64,000 nucleotides of DNA from VAXT01 sp963698015 (GTDB taxonomy: Bacteria > Actinomycetota > Thermoleophilia > Gaiellales > Gaiellaceae), in contig OY969109.1 in assembly GCA_963698015.1 (NCBI GenBank), positions 2,542,001-2,606,000 on the forward strand, given 5' to 3'. The number at the start of each line of letters is the position of its first letter. The stretch's first letter is position 1. Of the stretch, positions 25,328 through 33,861 are shown in pieces. Position numbers and translations under genes: made by a program. The notes below the pieces were generated by a model. The model ran no database searches. It was given only the letters and a program-made list of their open reading frames with translations, and had not been told where the DNA came from.

Positions 25328-26380
25328 ATGCGCGTCCTGCTCGCCGACCCCCCCGCTTTCACGCCGCCGTACGACCATGCGCTCGCTTCCGCTCTCGCCC
25401 GCGCCGGCGCCGAGGTCGAGCTCGTCACGTCGCCGTTCCGCTTCGGCGAGGCGCCCACGCCGGACGGCTATCGGCGCTCCGAGCTCTTCTATCCCGTGAG
25501 CTCGAAGGTCTTCCGGCGATCGCGGCTGCGCATCCCGGTCAAGCTGCTCGAGCACCCCGTCGGGCTCACGCGGCTCAGGCGACGCAAGGCCGACATCGTG
25601 CACCTCCAGTGGCTGGCCGCGCCCGAGCTCGACGACAGGCTCCTGCGGGTCGATGCGCCGCTCGTCTTCACGGCGCACGACATCCTGCCGCGACGCACGG
25701 CGGGCAAGCGCGACCTCTGGCGGCGCCTGTTCGGCCGATTCGCGGGCGTCGTCGTCCACAGCGAGCGCGCCCGTGACCAGCTCGCGGAGCTCGTCGACCC
25801 TGCGCGACTGCGGGTGATCCCGCATCCGGTCTTCCCGAGCGAGCCGAAGCGGAACGACGATGGCCGCACGCTGCTCTCCGTCGGGATCATCCGCGAGTAC
25901 AAGGGCCTCGGCGACGCGATCGAGGCGACGAAGCGGATCGATGGTGCACGGCTGCTCGTCGCGGGCGATCCACTCGAGAGCCTCGACGGTTACCGCGCCG
26001 CGGCCGGCGACCGAGCGGAGTGGCGCCTCGGCTTCCTGTCCGAGGACGAGGTCGACCGGGCGCTCGGAGAAGCGACGGTCGCGCTCTTTCCGTACCGGCC
26101 CGAGATCGACCAGAGCGGGGCGCTGCTGAGGGCGCTCGGCGCCGGGGTTCCGGTCGTGGCCTACGACGTGGGCGGGATCGGCGAGCCGGTGCGGCGCTTC
26201 GAGGCGGGACGGGTCGTGCCGCCGGGCGACCTCGACGCGCTGACCGAGGCCGTGCGCGAGCTGCTCGACGATCCCGCAGCGCTCGAGAAGGCACGCGCCG
26301 GAGCCGAGCGGGCGCGGCGCGAGCTGACCTGGGACGCCGCCGCCGAGGCGCACCTCGAGCTCTATCGGGAGCTGCTCTGA
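25328..26380 (+). CDS. Glycosyltransferase family 4 (GT-B fold)
   Basis: This 350-residue protein has a GT-B N-lobe (MRVLLADPPAFTPPYDHALASALARAGAEVELV) and a C-lobe with the nucleotide-sugar site. LLSVGIIREYKGLGDAIEA and ALLRALGAGVPVVAYDVGGIGEPV carry the conserved E/G positions. It probably transfers a sugar from an NDP or GDP donor to a glycolipid or polysaccharide; donor and acceptor are unknown. No signal peptide is present. A small acidic gene follows within 12 nt. Confidence 0.9.
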   Translation: MRVLLADPPAFTPPYDHALASALARAGAEVELVTSPFRFGEAPTPDGYRRSELFYPVSSKVFRRSRLRIPVKLLEHPVGLTRLRRRKADIVHLQWLAAPELDDRLLRVDAPLVFTAHDILPRRTAGKRDLWRRLFGRFAGVVVHSERARDQLAELVDPARLRVIPHPVFPSEPKRNDDGRTLLSVGIIREYKGLGDAIEATKRIDGARLLVAGDPLESLDGYRAAAGDRAEWRLGFLSEDEVDRALGEATVALFPYRPEIDQSGALLRALGAGVPVVAYDVGGIGEPVRRFEAGRVVPPGDLDALTEAVRELLDDPAALEKARAGAERARRELTWDAAAEAHLELYRELL

Positions 26381-26391
26381 GCTTCGAGGAC

Positions 26392-26676
26392 GTGATCCGC
26401 CGGCAGCTCGACCTCTTCGAGGAGGAGTGCGCCGACCTGATCGCGGCCTGCGACGCCGCCGAGCGCGCGTACGACTCCGCGGACCGCGACGAAGCGGAGG
26501 AGCGCTATGGCGCCTACCTCGATCTCGTCGAGACGGGCACCGACCGCCTGGCGGAGCTGCGCGACGGCTTCGCCTCGACCATGGGCGAGGACGCCGCGGA
26601 GGCCTACGAGGCCGAGTTCAACCTTTCGGTCCAGGCCCGGCTACCGCGGTTCGCGCTCGGGATCGAGAACGCCTAG
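26392..26676 (+). CDS. Small acidic helical protein, function unknown
   Basis: I do not recognise this protein of about 94 residues. It is acidic and predicted helical throughout (RRQLDLFEEECADLIAACDAAERAY, DEAEERYGAYLDLVETGTDRLAEL). A start at GTG 26392 is conservative; a CTG at 26377 overlapping the glycosyltransferase stop is also possible. Tight spacing behind the glycosyltransferase suggests co-translation. Its TAG overlaps the stop of the convergent lipoprotein gene in a shared CTAG. Confidence 0.65.
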   Translation: MIRRQLDLFEEECADLIAACDAAERAYDSADRDEAEERYGAYLDLVETGTDRLAELRDGFASTMGEDAAEAYEAEFNLSVQARLPRFALGIENA

Positions 26677-27269
26677 CCGGACGACGAGACGAACGGCTTG
26701 CAGGACGCCTCGTCGGCCATCGCCTTGTTGAGATCGCCGACGTCGTACTTGTTCTCGAGACTCGAGAAATGCTTGCCCGTCGCCGTCAGCTCACTCTGAA
26801 TCGTCTGGGCGAGCGACGAGAGGCCCGTGGTCAGGGCCTGCGGGTCGTTCGTCGGAAGCTTCTTCGCCTGGGTAACGGCACGCTGGAAGCTGTTACGCGC
26901 TTCGGTCAGGCCGGACTCGAGGTCCTGCTGGATGGCCGGGCCGTCCTTGACCGCGGGCGCGCCGGCGGCCTTCACGTCGTCGACCATCTTCTGCGTGCTC
27001 TGCTCGGCGCTCTGGAGGAACGCGACGAGCTTCTGCTTGACCGACTTGAGATCGGTGCTGCTGCGGATGTCGGACCTCAGCTGCTGGCTCCCCGACTTGA
27101 GCTCGTCCTCCCAGGTCTGGAGCGCGCCGCAGACGGTCGCGGACCACGTCTCCGGCTTCGTTCCCGAAGCGCTCGAGCCGCCGCCGCCACCGCCACCGCC
27201 GCAGCCGGCCGCCGCGAAGGCGAGCGTGGCGACCATGGAGAGGAGCGCTAGAGGCCTGGCGAGCCGCAC
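26673..27269 (-). CDS. Putative lipoprotein, function unknown
   Basis: This 198-residue protein has a signal peptide ending in a lipobox, LAFAAAGC, followed by a run of glycines that likely acts as a flexible tether. The mature part is helical and rich in Gln/Lys/Ser, with one pair of cysteines (TVCGAL and EASCKPF). Such proteins are common in actinomycetes, but I cannot name a family. LspA, encoded in this window, would process it. It lies 9 nt after dnaE2 on the same strand. Confidence 0.8.
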   Translation of the reverse strand: MRLARPLALLSMVATLAFAAAGCGGGGGGGGSSASGTKPETWSATVCGALQTWEDELKSGSQQLRSDIRSSTDLKSVKQKLVAFLQSAEQSTQKMVDDVKAAGAPAVKDGPAIQQDLESGLTEARNSFQRAVTQAKKLPTNDPQALTTGLSSLAQTIQSELTATGKHFSSLENKYDVGDLNKAMADEASCKPFVSSSG

Positions 27270-27278
27270 GTGGCGATC

Positions 27279-30200
27279 CTAACGGTGTCCGAAGTGGTGC
27301 GCCTCGGGGAGAGCCGAGACGAGGTCGGGCGCGCCGGAGAGCGTGCGCGCGAGCGGCGCGAGGGTCTCGAGCTCGCGGACGACGACGTTCTGGTTCCGCT
27401 CCACGCGCTCGAAGACGCCGCGCGCAAGGATCAGCGGCTCGCCGCGAACGATCGCCCGGTGCCGCTCGTAGACCTGCGGCGGGACGATCAGGTTGACCTG
27501 GCCGAACTCGTCCTCGAGGAGCATGAAGACGACGCCCTTCGCGGTGGACGGGCGCTGCCGAGCCACGGCCATTCCGGCTACGGCGACACGAGACCTGTCC
27601 GGTGCCTGGCACAGGTCGTGGCTCGAAAGGACACCTTCGGGGAGATGCGGGCGGATGAGCTCCATCGGGTGCACGTCGACCGAGAGGCTCGTGCGGCGGT
27701 AGTTGGCGAGCATCTCCTCCCATTCGGTCGGCTCGGCCAGCTCGGGCGTCTCGGCGGTCGGATCAAGCGGGAGCGCGAGCTGGCGCTCAACGCCGCTCGA
27801 CCCGGGAACGCTCTGCGAGCGCGGGACGAGGCCGAGCTCCCAGAGCAGCGCCCGGCGCGACGAGCCCATCCCGTCGCATGCGCCGGACGCGATCAGGCTC
27901 TCGAGCCCCTCGCGGCCGATCGAGGTTCGCTGCGCGAGCTCGACGACGCTCTCGAACGGCGCCGCCGCCGCAACCGTCTCCGCGTCGTCGACACCAACCG
28001 AGGAGACGTACTCGAGCCCGATCCGAACGGCCCCTTGTAACACAGTGTTACTTGGCTCGATGGTGCATTTCGCCTGGCTCCTGTTGACGTGCGGAGGCCG
28101 CACCTCCACTCCACGCCGCTGCGCGTCACGGACGAGGCTCGCCGGCGGGTAGAAGCCCATCGGCTGCGCGTTCAGGAGCGCACAGAGGAACTCGGCCGGA
28201 TAGTGGTGCCGCAGCCAGGCCGACTGGTACGCGAGCAGCCCGAACGCGGCCGCGTGCGACTTCGGGAACCCGAACCCGGAGAAGCCGACGAGCTTGTCGT
28301 AGACCTCGTCCGCGAGCCTCGGCTCGACGCCCTTGGCGACCGCGCCCTCGACGAACCGCGCGCGGAACGCCTCGATCGCCTCCTCGCTCCGTTTGCGGCT
28401 CATCGCGCGCCGCAGCCCCTCGGCCTCTCCCACGCTGAACCCCGCGAGCGCGATCGCGACCTCGAGCACCTGATCCTGGAAGACGACGACGCCGAGGGTC
28501 TCGCGCAGCGGCTCGGCCAGCAGCGGGTGGTCGACGGGAGGCACGAAGCTCGAGTCCTCGCGCAGCCGCCGGCGGTGCTCGATGTACGGATGGACCGCCT
28601 TCCCCTGGATCGGCCCCGGGCGGACGAGCGCGACCTGGATCGTCAGGTCGTCGAGGTTCTCCGGGAGGGTCCTGAGCAGGCTCTGCATCTGCGCGCGGCT
28701 CTCGATCTGGAAGTCCCCGATCGTGTCCGCGCGCTGGATCTCGTCGTAGACGTCCGGGTCGTCGAGCTCGATCCGCGACAGGTCGATCGTCTTGGCGCGG
28801 GTCTCGGAGATTTGGACGACGCAGTCCTCGACCGCGGACAGCATCCCGAGTCCGAGCAGGTCGATCTTCAGGAAGCCCGCATCGGCGCAGGAGTCCTTGT
28901 CCCACTGACAGATCTGCCGCCCCTCCATCGCGGCCGGCTGCACCGGGACGAGCTCGACGAGCGGCCGGCTGGAGATGACCATCCCGCCGGGGTGCTGCGA
29001 GATGTGCCTGGGCAGGCCGGCGATCTCCTGCGAGAGCACGCCGAGCGCTCGCCAGCGTCGTGAGCGGAGCTTCGCATCGCCGTCCGGGAGCCTCGCGATC
29101 TCCTCTGCGACGCGCTTCGGGCTGCCCTCGGTGACGCGGGCGAGGCGCTCGAGCTCGGCGAACGGGAGGCCGAGCGCCTTGCCGAGGTCGCGGATCGCGC
29201 CGCGCGAGCGGTAGGTCGAGAAGCTCGCGACGAGGGCCGCGTGCTCGTGCCCGTAGCGCTCGGTGAGCGCGACGATCAGCTTCTCGCGGATGTCGCGCGG
29301 GAAGTCGAGGTCGATGTCGGGCACCGAGTCGAGCTCCCGGTTCAGGAAGCGTCCGAGCGACAGGTTCGCGGCGACCGGATCGACGTGCGAGAGGCCCGTC
29401 AGGTAGCAGACGAGCGAGCCGACCGAGCTTCCGCGCCCGCGCCCAGGGGGCAGCGAGTGCCGTGGCGTGTCCCGTCCGCGCACCTCGCGCGCCACGTCGG
29501 CGGCGAGCTCGAGCACCTCCCAGTGGAGCAGGAAGAACCCGGCCAGCCCGAGGTCGCCGATCAACGCCAGCTCCTCGTCGAGCCGCGCCCTCGCCTGACC
29601 TTGCAACACAGTGTTACTTGGGTAGCGGGCCTCGAATGCGCGGTTGCAGACGCGGGTCAGCTCTGCGATCGCGGGCTCGTCGCGGTCGGAGAAGTCCGGA
29701 TAGCGATAGCCGAGCTCTTGGGTGAGGTCGAACTCGAGGCGCTCGGCGAGGTCGGCGGTGCGGTCGACGGCTTCACGATCGTCCGGAAAGCGCTCGGCCA
29801 TCGCGTCGGGTGCAAGCAGCACGCACTCGTGGTTCCCGCGCCGCTCGCGTTCCGCGCCCTCGAGCGACGTCCGGTGCCGGATCGCGACCATCGCGTCCTG
29901 GAGCAGCGCGCGCCTGCGGTTGTGCGCGTGGACGTTCCCCGTGACGACGGTCTGCACGCCGATCGTCTCCGCCAGCTGTCGCAGCCGCGCGTTGCGCTGC
30001 GCGTCGCCCCGCTCGTAGGGACGCTGGAGCTCGACGAAGAACCGGTCGCGGCCGAAGATCGACGCCAGCTCGGCCGCCCCGTTGCCGTTGCGGACCGCGA
30101 GCCCGTCCCGCGCGCAGCCGGACAGGCAGACGAGGCCCTCGTTGTACGCGGCGAACAGGTGCCGGTCGAGGCTCGGCGGTACCGGCTCTGTCGGCTTCGG

Positions 30201-30500
30201 CCTGGTCCCCGCGTGCGCAGCGGTCAGCAGCCGGCAGAGGTTCGCGTAGCCGCGCGGCGACTCGACGAGCAGCGTGACGTGCGAACCGTCCGCAAGAGAC
30301 ACCTCGGCGCCTGTGATCGGCCGCACCCCGAACGCCTTGGCAGCGTGCGCGAACTCGAGCGATCCGTAGACGCCGTCGTGATCGGTAAGCGCGAGCGCCT
30401 CGTAGCCGAGCTCCGCCGCGCGCGCCGCGAGCTCTTCCGGATGCGAGGCCCCGTCGAGGAACGAATAGGCTGAGTGACAGTGGAGCTCGACGAACGCCAC
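27279..30500 (-). CDS. dnaE2: Error-prone DNA polymerase III alpha subunit
   Basis: This 1073-residue C-family polymerase performs damage-induced mutagenic synthesis. The PHP domain opens with ELHCHSAYSFLDGASHPEEL. The catalytic aspartates lie in VPDIDLDFPRD (D397, D399) and KIDLLGLGML (about residue 545). A helix-hairpin-helix and an OB-fold end the protein. I use GTG 30500, preceded by AGGAGG at five bases. Two in-frame insertions encode the same octapeptide PSNTVLQG at residues 294-301 and 816-823 and correspond to near-identical palindromes. It belongs with imuB upstream; no LexA box is seen directly before dnaE2. Confidence 0.96.
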   Translation of the reverse strand: MAFVELHCHSAYSFLDGASHPEELAARAAELGYEALALTDHDGVYGSLEFAHAAKAFGVRPITGAEVSLADGSHVTLLVESPRGYANLCRLLTAAHAGTRPKPTEPVPPSLDRHLFAAYNEGLVCLSGCARDGLAVRNGNGAAELASIFGRDRFFVELQRPYERGDAQRNARLRQLAETIGVQTVVTGNVHAHNRRRALLQDAMVAIRHRTSLEGAERERRGNHECVLLAPDAMAERFPDDREAVDRTADLAERLEFDLTQELGYRYPDFSDRDEPAIAELTRVCNRAFEARYPSNTVLQGQARARLDEELALIGDLGLAGFFLLHWEVLELAADVAREVRGRDTPRHSLPPGRGRGSSVGSLVCYLTGLSHVDPVAANLSLGRFLNRELDSVPDIDLDFPRDIREKLIVALTERYGHEHAALVASFSTYRSRGAIRDLGKALGLPFAELERLARVTEGSPKRVAEEIARLPDGDAKLRSRRWRALGVLSQEIAGLPRHISQHPGGMVISSRPLVELVPVQPAAMEGRQICQWDKDSCADAGFLKIDLLGLGMLSAVEDCVVQISETRAKTIDLSRIELDDPDVYDEIQRADTIGDFQIESRAQMQSLLRTLPENLDDLTIQVALVRPGPIQGKAVHPYIEHRRRLREDSSFVPPVDHPLLAEPLRETLGVVVFQDQVLEVAIALAGFSVGEAEGLRRAMSRKRSEEAIEAFRARFVEGAVAKGVEPRLADEVYDKLVGFSGFGFPKSHAAAFGLLAYQSAWLRHHYPAEFLCALLNAQPMGFYPPASLVRDAQRRGVEVRPPHVNRSQAKCTIEPSNTVLQGAVRIGLEYVSSVGVDDAETVAAAAPFESVVELAQRTSIGREGLESLIASGACDGMGSSRRALLWELGLVPRSQSVPGSSGVERQLALPLDPTAETPELAEPTEWEEMLANYRRTSLSVDVHPMELIRPHLPEGVLSSHDLCQAPDRSRVAVAGMAVARQRPSTAKGVVFMLLEDEFGQVNLIVPPQVYERHRAIVRGEPLILARGVFERVERNQNVVVRELETLAPLARTLSGAPDLVSALPEAHHFGHR
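28033..28055. repeat. 23-bp palindromic repeat inside dnaE2, copy A
   Basis: The core GTAACACAGTGTTAC is a perfect 15-bp palindrome flanked by CCTT and TTGG. It encodes PSNTVLQG at residues 816-823, between the CTIE and AVRIGLEYV blocks, a surface loop of DnaE-type polymerases. It matches copy B at 22 of 23 positions. Confidence 0.85.
29599..29621. repeat. 23-bp palindromic repeat inside dnaE2, copy B
   Basis: This copy differs from copy A at one base (CAACACAGTGTTAC core). It encodes the same PSNTVLQG octapeptide at residues 294-301, between ARY and ARARLDEEL. The two copies are direct repeats 1566 bp apart, exactly 522 codons. Confidence 0.85.
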
Positions 30501-30854
30501 GCGATCCTCCTAGGCCCCGGCGAAGGCGAGGAGCTCGAGGGTCGGCGGCGTGAGATCCGCGTCCGGTACGAGGGCGACGAGGTCGAGATCCTCGAGTTCT
30601 GGTGCGAGCCCGGATTCGGTCCCATCGAGCCGCACGTCCACGACGACCACACCGACTCGTTCTACGTCCTCGAAGGCGAGATCGAGCTCACCATCGGAGA
30701 CGAGACTGTCCGGGCAGGCCCGGGCATGTTCTTCGCCGCGCCGCCGGGCGTCCGTCATGGCTTTGCGATCCCTGGGCCGGGCCCTGCCCGCTTCCTCAAC
30801 ATCCATGCACCCGGGACCGGCTTCATCGAGGGGGTGCGCAGACAAAGCCGCTAG
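30474..30854 (+). CDS. Cupin-domain protein
   Basis: This 126-residue single-domain cupin has both cupin motifs: PHVHDDHTDSFYVLEGEIEL for motif 1, carrying the metal-binding His/Glu set, and PPGVRHGFAIPG for motif 2. The activity is unknown. It starts inside the 5' end of dnaE2 on the opposite strand (27-bp head-to-head overlap) and ends 3 bp from the DUF6504-like gene. It therefore lies antisense within the mutagenesis cassette. Confidence 0.85.
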   Translation: MTVELDERHAILLGPGEGEELEGRRREIRVRYEGDEVEILEFWCEPGFGPIEPHVHDDHTDSFYVLEGEIELTIGDETVRAGPGMFFAAPPGVRHGFAIPGPGPARFLNIHAPGTGFIEGVRRQSR

Positions 30855-30857
30855 CCA

Positions 30858-31160
30858 TTAGACCCCGCGCTGGCTGAACCAGCCGCCGGCCTCTTCGTCC
30901 CGGTACACGACCGCACGCTCACCGCCCTCGAGGACGACGTCGAAGTAGCGCCTGTTCACCGGCTCCTCGGTCCACCAGCGGTCGACGACGCGCCACTCCT
31001 CGCGAACGAGCGCCACCGCACGACGATTGACTCTCCGCGGGGTCCCGTCCAGGTCAGGCTCGACGTGAACAGACCGCGGAGCGTTTAATCGTCCCGCGCG
31101 ACGAGGAGAGCCCTCTGCTCCGGAATGCGCGACCAGGGCGCTACCTCTACGACCGTGCAA
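30858..31160 (-). CDS. DUF6504-like small protein of the mutagenesis cassette
   Basis: This protein of up to 100 residues has a C-terminal core matching the small proteins found beside imuB in actinobacteria. VREEWRVVDRWWTEEPVNRRYFDVVLEGG and YRDEEAGGWFSQRGV are rich in Trp and Arg. The only start codon in frame before the core is TTG 31160, which overlaps imuB by 76 nt; the N-terminus is therefore uncertain. The function is unknown. Co-transcription with imuB implies SOS induction. Confidence 0.7.
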   Translation of the reverse strand: MHGRRGSALVAHSGAEGSPRRAGRLNAPRSVHVEPDLDGTPRRVNRRAVALVREEWRVVDRWWTEEPVNRRYFDVVLEGGERAVVYRDEEAGGWFSQRGV

Positions 31161-32269
31161 ACACCGCCTTCGCCCGTGCTCGCCTTCACCTGGCGCAGCC
31201 CATCGCGGAGCATCCCCTGGAGCTCGTCGCCTTCGGGCCGCACGAGCATCAGCTGCTGGCCCGTCGACTCCGTGAGCTCGAGCGCTTCCAGCTTCAGCCT
31301 CAGGACCGGGCCCGGGATCTCGGCGAGCTTCGGCCCGAGCGCAGTGCGCAGCCGGGCCGCCTCGGCGAACGGCTCGCGCAACGTGAGCTGCCTGCGCCAG
31401 GAGCCGCCGCCGACCAGCGTCGCCGACAGCGCGACCTTCCGCAGGAACCGCTCGCCGCGCTCCGATCGCCCGAGGAGGCGCTCGACGAGAACTGCGAGCG
31501 CGCGCCGTAGCGTGAGCTCGTTCCCGATCGCCTCGGGAAACTCGAGCGTCTCGATGAGCTCGGCAGGGGCCCGTCTTCCCCGCACGCGCCCGCGGTCTCG
31601 TCCTCTCGCCAGGCTCCAGGCGCGCCGCCCGTCCGGCCCCAGTCGTTCGGCTACGGCGCCGCCCGGAAGCCCAGCAAGCTCGCCGACGTTGCGCACGCCG
31701 AGCTCCTCGAGCTCGCGTCGCCGCTGCTCAGCGAGAGGGAGCAGGGCGAGCGGAAGAGGCGCGAGGAACTCACGCGTGCGCTCGTCGGCAACGATCAACA
31801 CCTGCCCGGGGCGCGCCACGTTCGCCGCAGCGAGGGCGGCGAACCGGCGCCCCGCAGCGCCGGCGCGTGGATCCCAGGCAGAGCCGACGGCGGCGAGGGC
31901 GCGCTCGAGCGCAGCCTCAGCACCGCCGTAAAGCCGTTCGACGCCCCGAGTCTCAAAGTAGACGCAGCCGAGGTCACCGGAGTCGACCTCGAACCCCGCG
32001 TCCTCGAGCCGCCGCAGGATCTCCTCCCAGGCCTGCTCGGCCGCGGACGGGTCCTGCTCGACGAGGACGAGCTCGGGACAGGTGGCGAGCGACTCACCCA
32101 TGCGCATGCCCGGCTTGACGCCCTGCGCCTCGGCGGCGGCGGTCACCGGGCCGATCAGCGGCTCCTCGCCCTCGGCGGGCGCGAGCGCGGCTGGTCGCAG
32201 CGCGAGCGAGGGCCGAGCGCGCAGTGCCGCCCGCAGCTCGAAGCCCGGGATGAGGACGCATGCCACCAT
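31085..32269 (-). CDS. imuB: ImuB-like Y-family DNA polymerase homologue, probably catalytically inactive
   Basis: This 394-residue protein has the Y-family start MVACVLIPGFELRAALRARP and the palm and thumb blocks GMRMGESLATCPEL, YFETRGVERLYGG and LGVRNVGELAGLP. The acidic residues that bind metal in active Y polymerases are not in place: the DxD and SIDE regions read VLIPGF and VDSGDLG. This is typical of ImuB, the beta-clamp adaptor for DnaE2. I start at ATG 32269, next to a LexA-type operator. No imuA/imuA' gene is present in the window. Confidence 0.9.
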   Translation of the reverse strand: MVACVLIPGFELRAALRARPSLALRPAALAPAEGEEPLIGPVTAAAEAQGVKPGMRMGESLATCPELVLVEQDPSAAEQAWEEILRRLEDAGFEVDSGDLGCVYFETRGVERLYGGAEAALERALAAVGSAWDPRAGAAGRRFAALAAANVARPGQVLIVADERTREFLAPLPLALLPLAEQRRRELEELGVRNVGELAGLPGGAVAERLGPDGRRAWSLARGRDRGRVRGRRAPAELIETLEFPEAIGNELTLRRALAVLVERLLGRSERGERFLRKVALSATLVGGGSWRRQLTLREPFAEAARLRTALGPKLAEIPGPVLRLKLEALELTESTGQQLMLVRPEGDELQGMLRDGLRQVKASTGEGGVCTVVEVAPWSRIPEQRALLVARDD

Positions 32270-32271
32270 AC

Positions 32272-32308
32272 GAACGTATGTTCTACACGAACACGTGTTC
32301 GCTGTCAA
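32272..32308 (-). promoter_or_regulatory. SOS promoter of imuB with two LexA-type boxes
   Basis: On the minus strand TTGACA (32308-32303) is followed after 17 nt by TAGAAC (32285-32280), a good sigma-70-type promoter. Two GAAC-N4-GTTC palindromes match the Gram-positive/actinobacterial LexA box. GAACACGTGTTC (32300-32289) lies in the spacer and GAACATACGTTC (32283-32272) covers the -10 box and the likely start point. Transcription would begin within a few bases of the ATG at 32269, implying a leaderless mRNA. The -35 box overlaps the MFS stop codon. Confidence 0.85.
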
Positions 32309-33834
32309 ATCGTGCGCGACGAAACGGGCGCCGCGGCCGGCGGAACCTCGGGCGCCAGCTCAACCGAGTCGCGGAGCGGGAGAGCCGGGATCAGCCACGC
32401 GAGCGCGAACGCGATCACCGAGACGCCCGCGGCCATCAGGAACACGGGATGGAGCGCCGCCGCGAACGCCTCCTCGAAGATCGAGCGCACCCCGGGTGGC
32501 AGTGCGCGGATCGCTCCCGGGTTCCCCGCCTGAGGCGCATGGGCACCGGGCGGGAAGCGCGAGGCGACCTCCACGTGCAGGCGGTTCGCGAAGATCGCGC
32601 CGAAGATCGAGACGCCGATCGAGCCCCCGATCTGCCGGAAGAGCGTCGACCCGGAGGTCGCGACGCCCATCTGCCGCGGGTCGACGGCGTTCTGCACCGC
32701 GAGCACGAGCACCTGCATCACCCCGCCGAGCCCCAGGCCGAGGACGACCCCCGCGATCAGCGCGTGCCAGGTCGGCGTCCCGGACTCGAGCCGCGAGAGC
32801 AGGTACAGGCCGATCGCCATCACCGCCGTCCCGACGATCGGAAACGGCCGGTACTTGCCCCAGCGCGTGATCAGGTTCCCGCTCACGATCGACGTGATGA
32901 GGAGCCCGCCCATGAGCGGCGTCAGCTCGAGCCCGGACCTCGTCGGGCTCGACCCTTTCGTCACCTGGAGGTAGAGCGGCAGGAACGTGACGGCGCCGAA
33001 GAGCGCGAAGCCGACGATGAAGCCCACCGCGCTCGTGGTCGCGAAAGTGCGGTTGCGGAACAGCGAGAGCGGCAGGATCGGCTCCTCTGCCCTGCTCTCC
33101 ACGTATACGAATGCGGGCAGAAGGACGATGCTCAGGAGGATCAGCCCGATGATCTGGGGCGACCCCCACGCCCAAGTCGTCCCGCCGAGGCTCGTGAAAA
33201 GCACGATCGAGGTCAGTGTCCCCGCGAGCAAGGCGGCGCCGAGGTAGTCCATCGCGTGCCTGCGTAGCTCTCTCGGCGCCCGGAACGTAACCGCGATCAC
33301 CGAGAGCGCCACGATGCCGACGGGCAGGTTCACGTAGAAGATCCAGCGCCAGCTCAGGTTGTCGACGAAGAAGCCGCCGAGGAGCGGCCCGATGATCGTC
33401 GCGAGCCCGAACACCGCTCCGAAGTAGCCCTGGTACTTGCCCCGCTCGCGCGGCGGGATGATGTCGCCGACGACCGCGAGTGTGACCACGATCAGGCCGC
33501 CGGCGCCCAGGCCCTGCAGCGCACGGAAGCCGATCAGCTGGCCCATGCTCTGCGAGAGCCCGCAGAGCGCCGAGCCGACCAGGAAGATCACGATCGCCGC
33601 CTGGAGCACGATCTTGCGCCCGAAGAGGTCTCCGAGCTTGCCGTAGAGCGGGCCGGAGACCGTCGCGGTCAGAAGATATGCCGTGACGACCCACGAGAGG
33701 TGGTCGAGGCCGCCGAGGTCGCCGACGATCGTCGGCAGCGCCGTGGAGACGATCGTCTGGTCGAGCGCGGCGAGCAGGAGGACGAGCAGGAGCGCGCCGA
33801 AGATGAGCCGCACTCGCCGTTGCGACTCGGTCAT
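32305..33834 (-). CDS. MFS multidrug efflux transporter, DHA2 (14-TM) family
   Basis: This 509-residue protein has about 14 hydrophobic segments and the drug:H+ antiporter motifs: LAALDQTIVSTALPTIVGDL (motif D1), GKLGDLFGRK (motif A), RALQGLGAGG (motif B) and GPLLGGFF (motif C). It resembles EmrB/QacA exporters. The substrate cannot be predicted. It is the last gene of the comB-VOC-reductase set and ends inside the imuB promoter. Confidence 0.92.
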   Translation of the reverse strand: MTESQRRVRLIFGALLLVLLLAALDQTIVSTALPTIVGDLGGLDHLSWVVTAYLLTATVSGPLYGKLGDLFGRKIVLQAAIVIFLVGSALCGLSQSMGQLIGFRALQGLGAGGLIVVTLAVVGDIIPPRERGKYQGYFGAVFGLATIIGPLLGGFFVDNLSWRWIFYVNLPVGIVALSVIAVTFRAPRELRRHAMDYLGAALLAGTLTSIVLFTSLGGTTWAWGSPQIIGLILLSIVLLPAFVYVESRAEEPILPLSLFRNRTFATTSAVGFIVGFALFGAVTFLPLYLQVTKGSSPTRSGLELTPLMGGLLITSIVSGNLITRWGKYRPFPIVGTAVMAIGLYLLSRLESGTPTWHALIAGVVLGLGLGGVMQVLVLAVQNAVDPRQMGVATSGSTLFRQIGGSIGVSIFGAIFANRLHVEVASRFPPGAHAPQAGNPGAIRALPPGVRSIFEEAFAAALHPVFLMAAGVSVIAFALAWLIPALPLRDSVELAPEVPPAAAPVSSRTI

Positions 33835-33861
33835 GGGCTCAGCAGCTTTCCCGCGGTCGTC

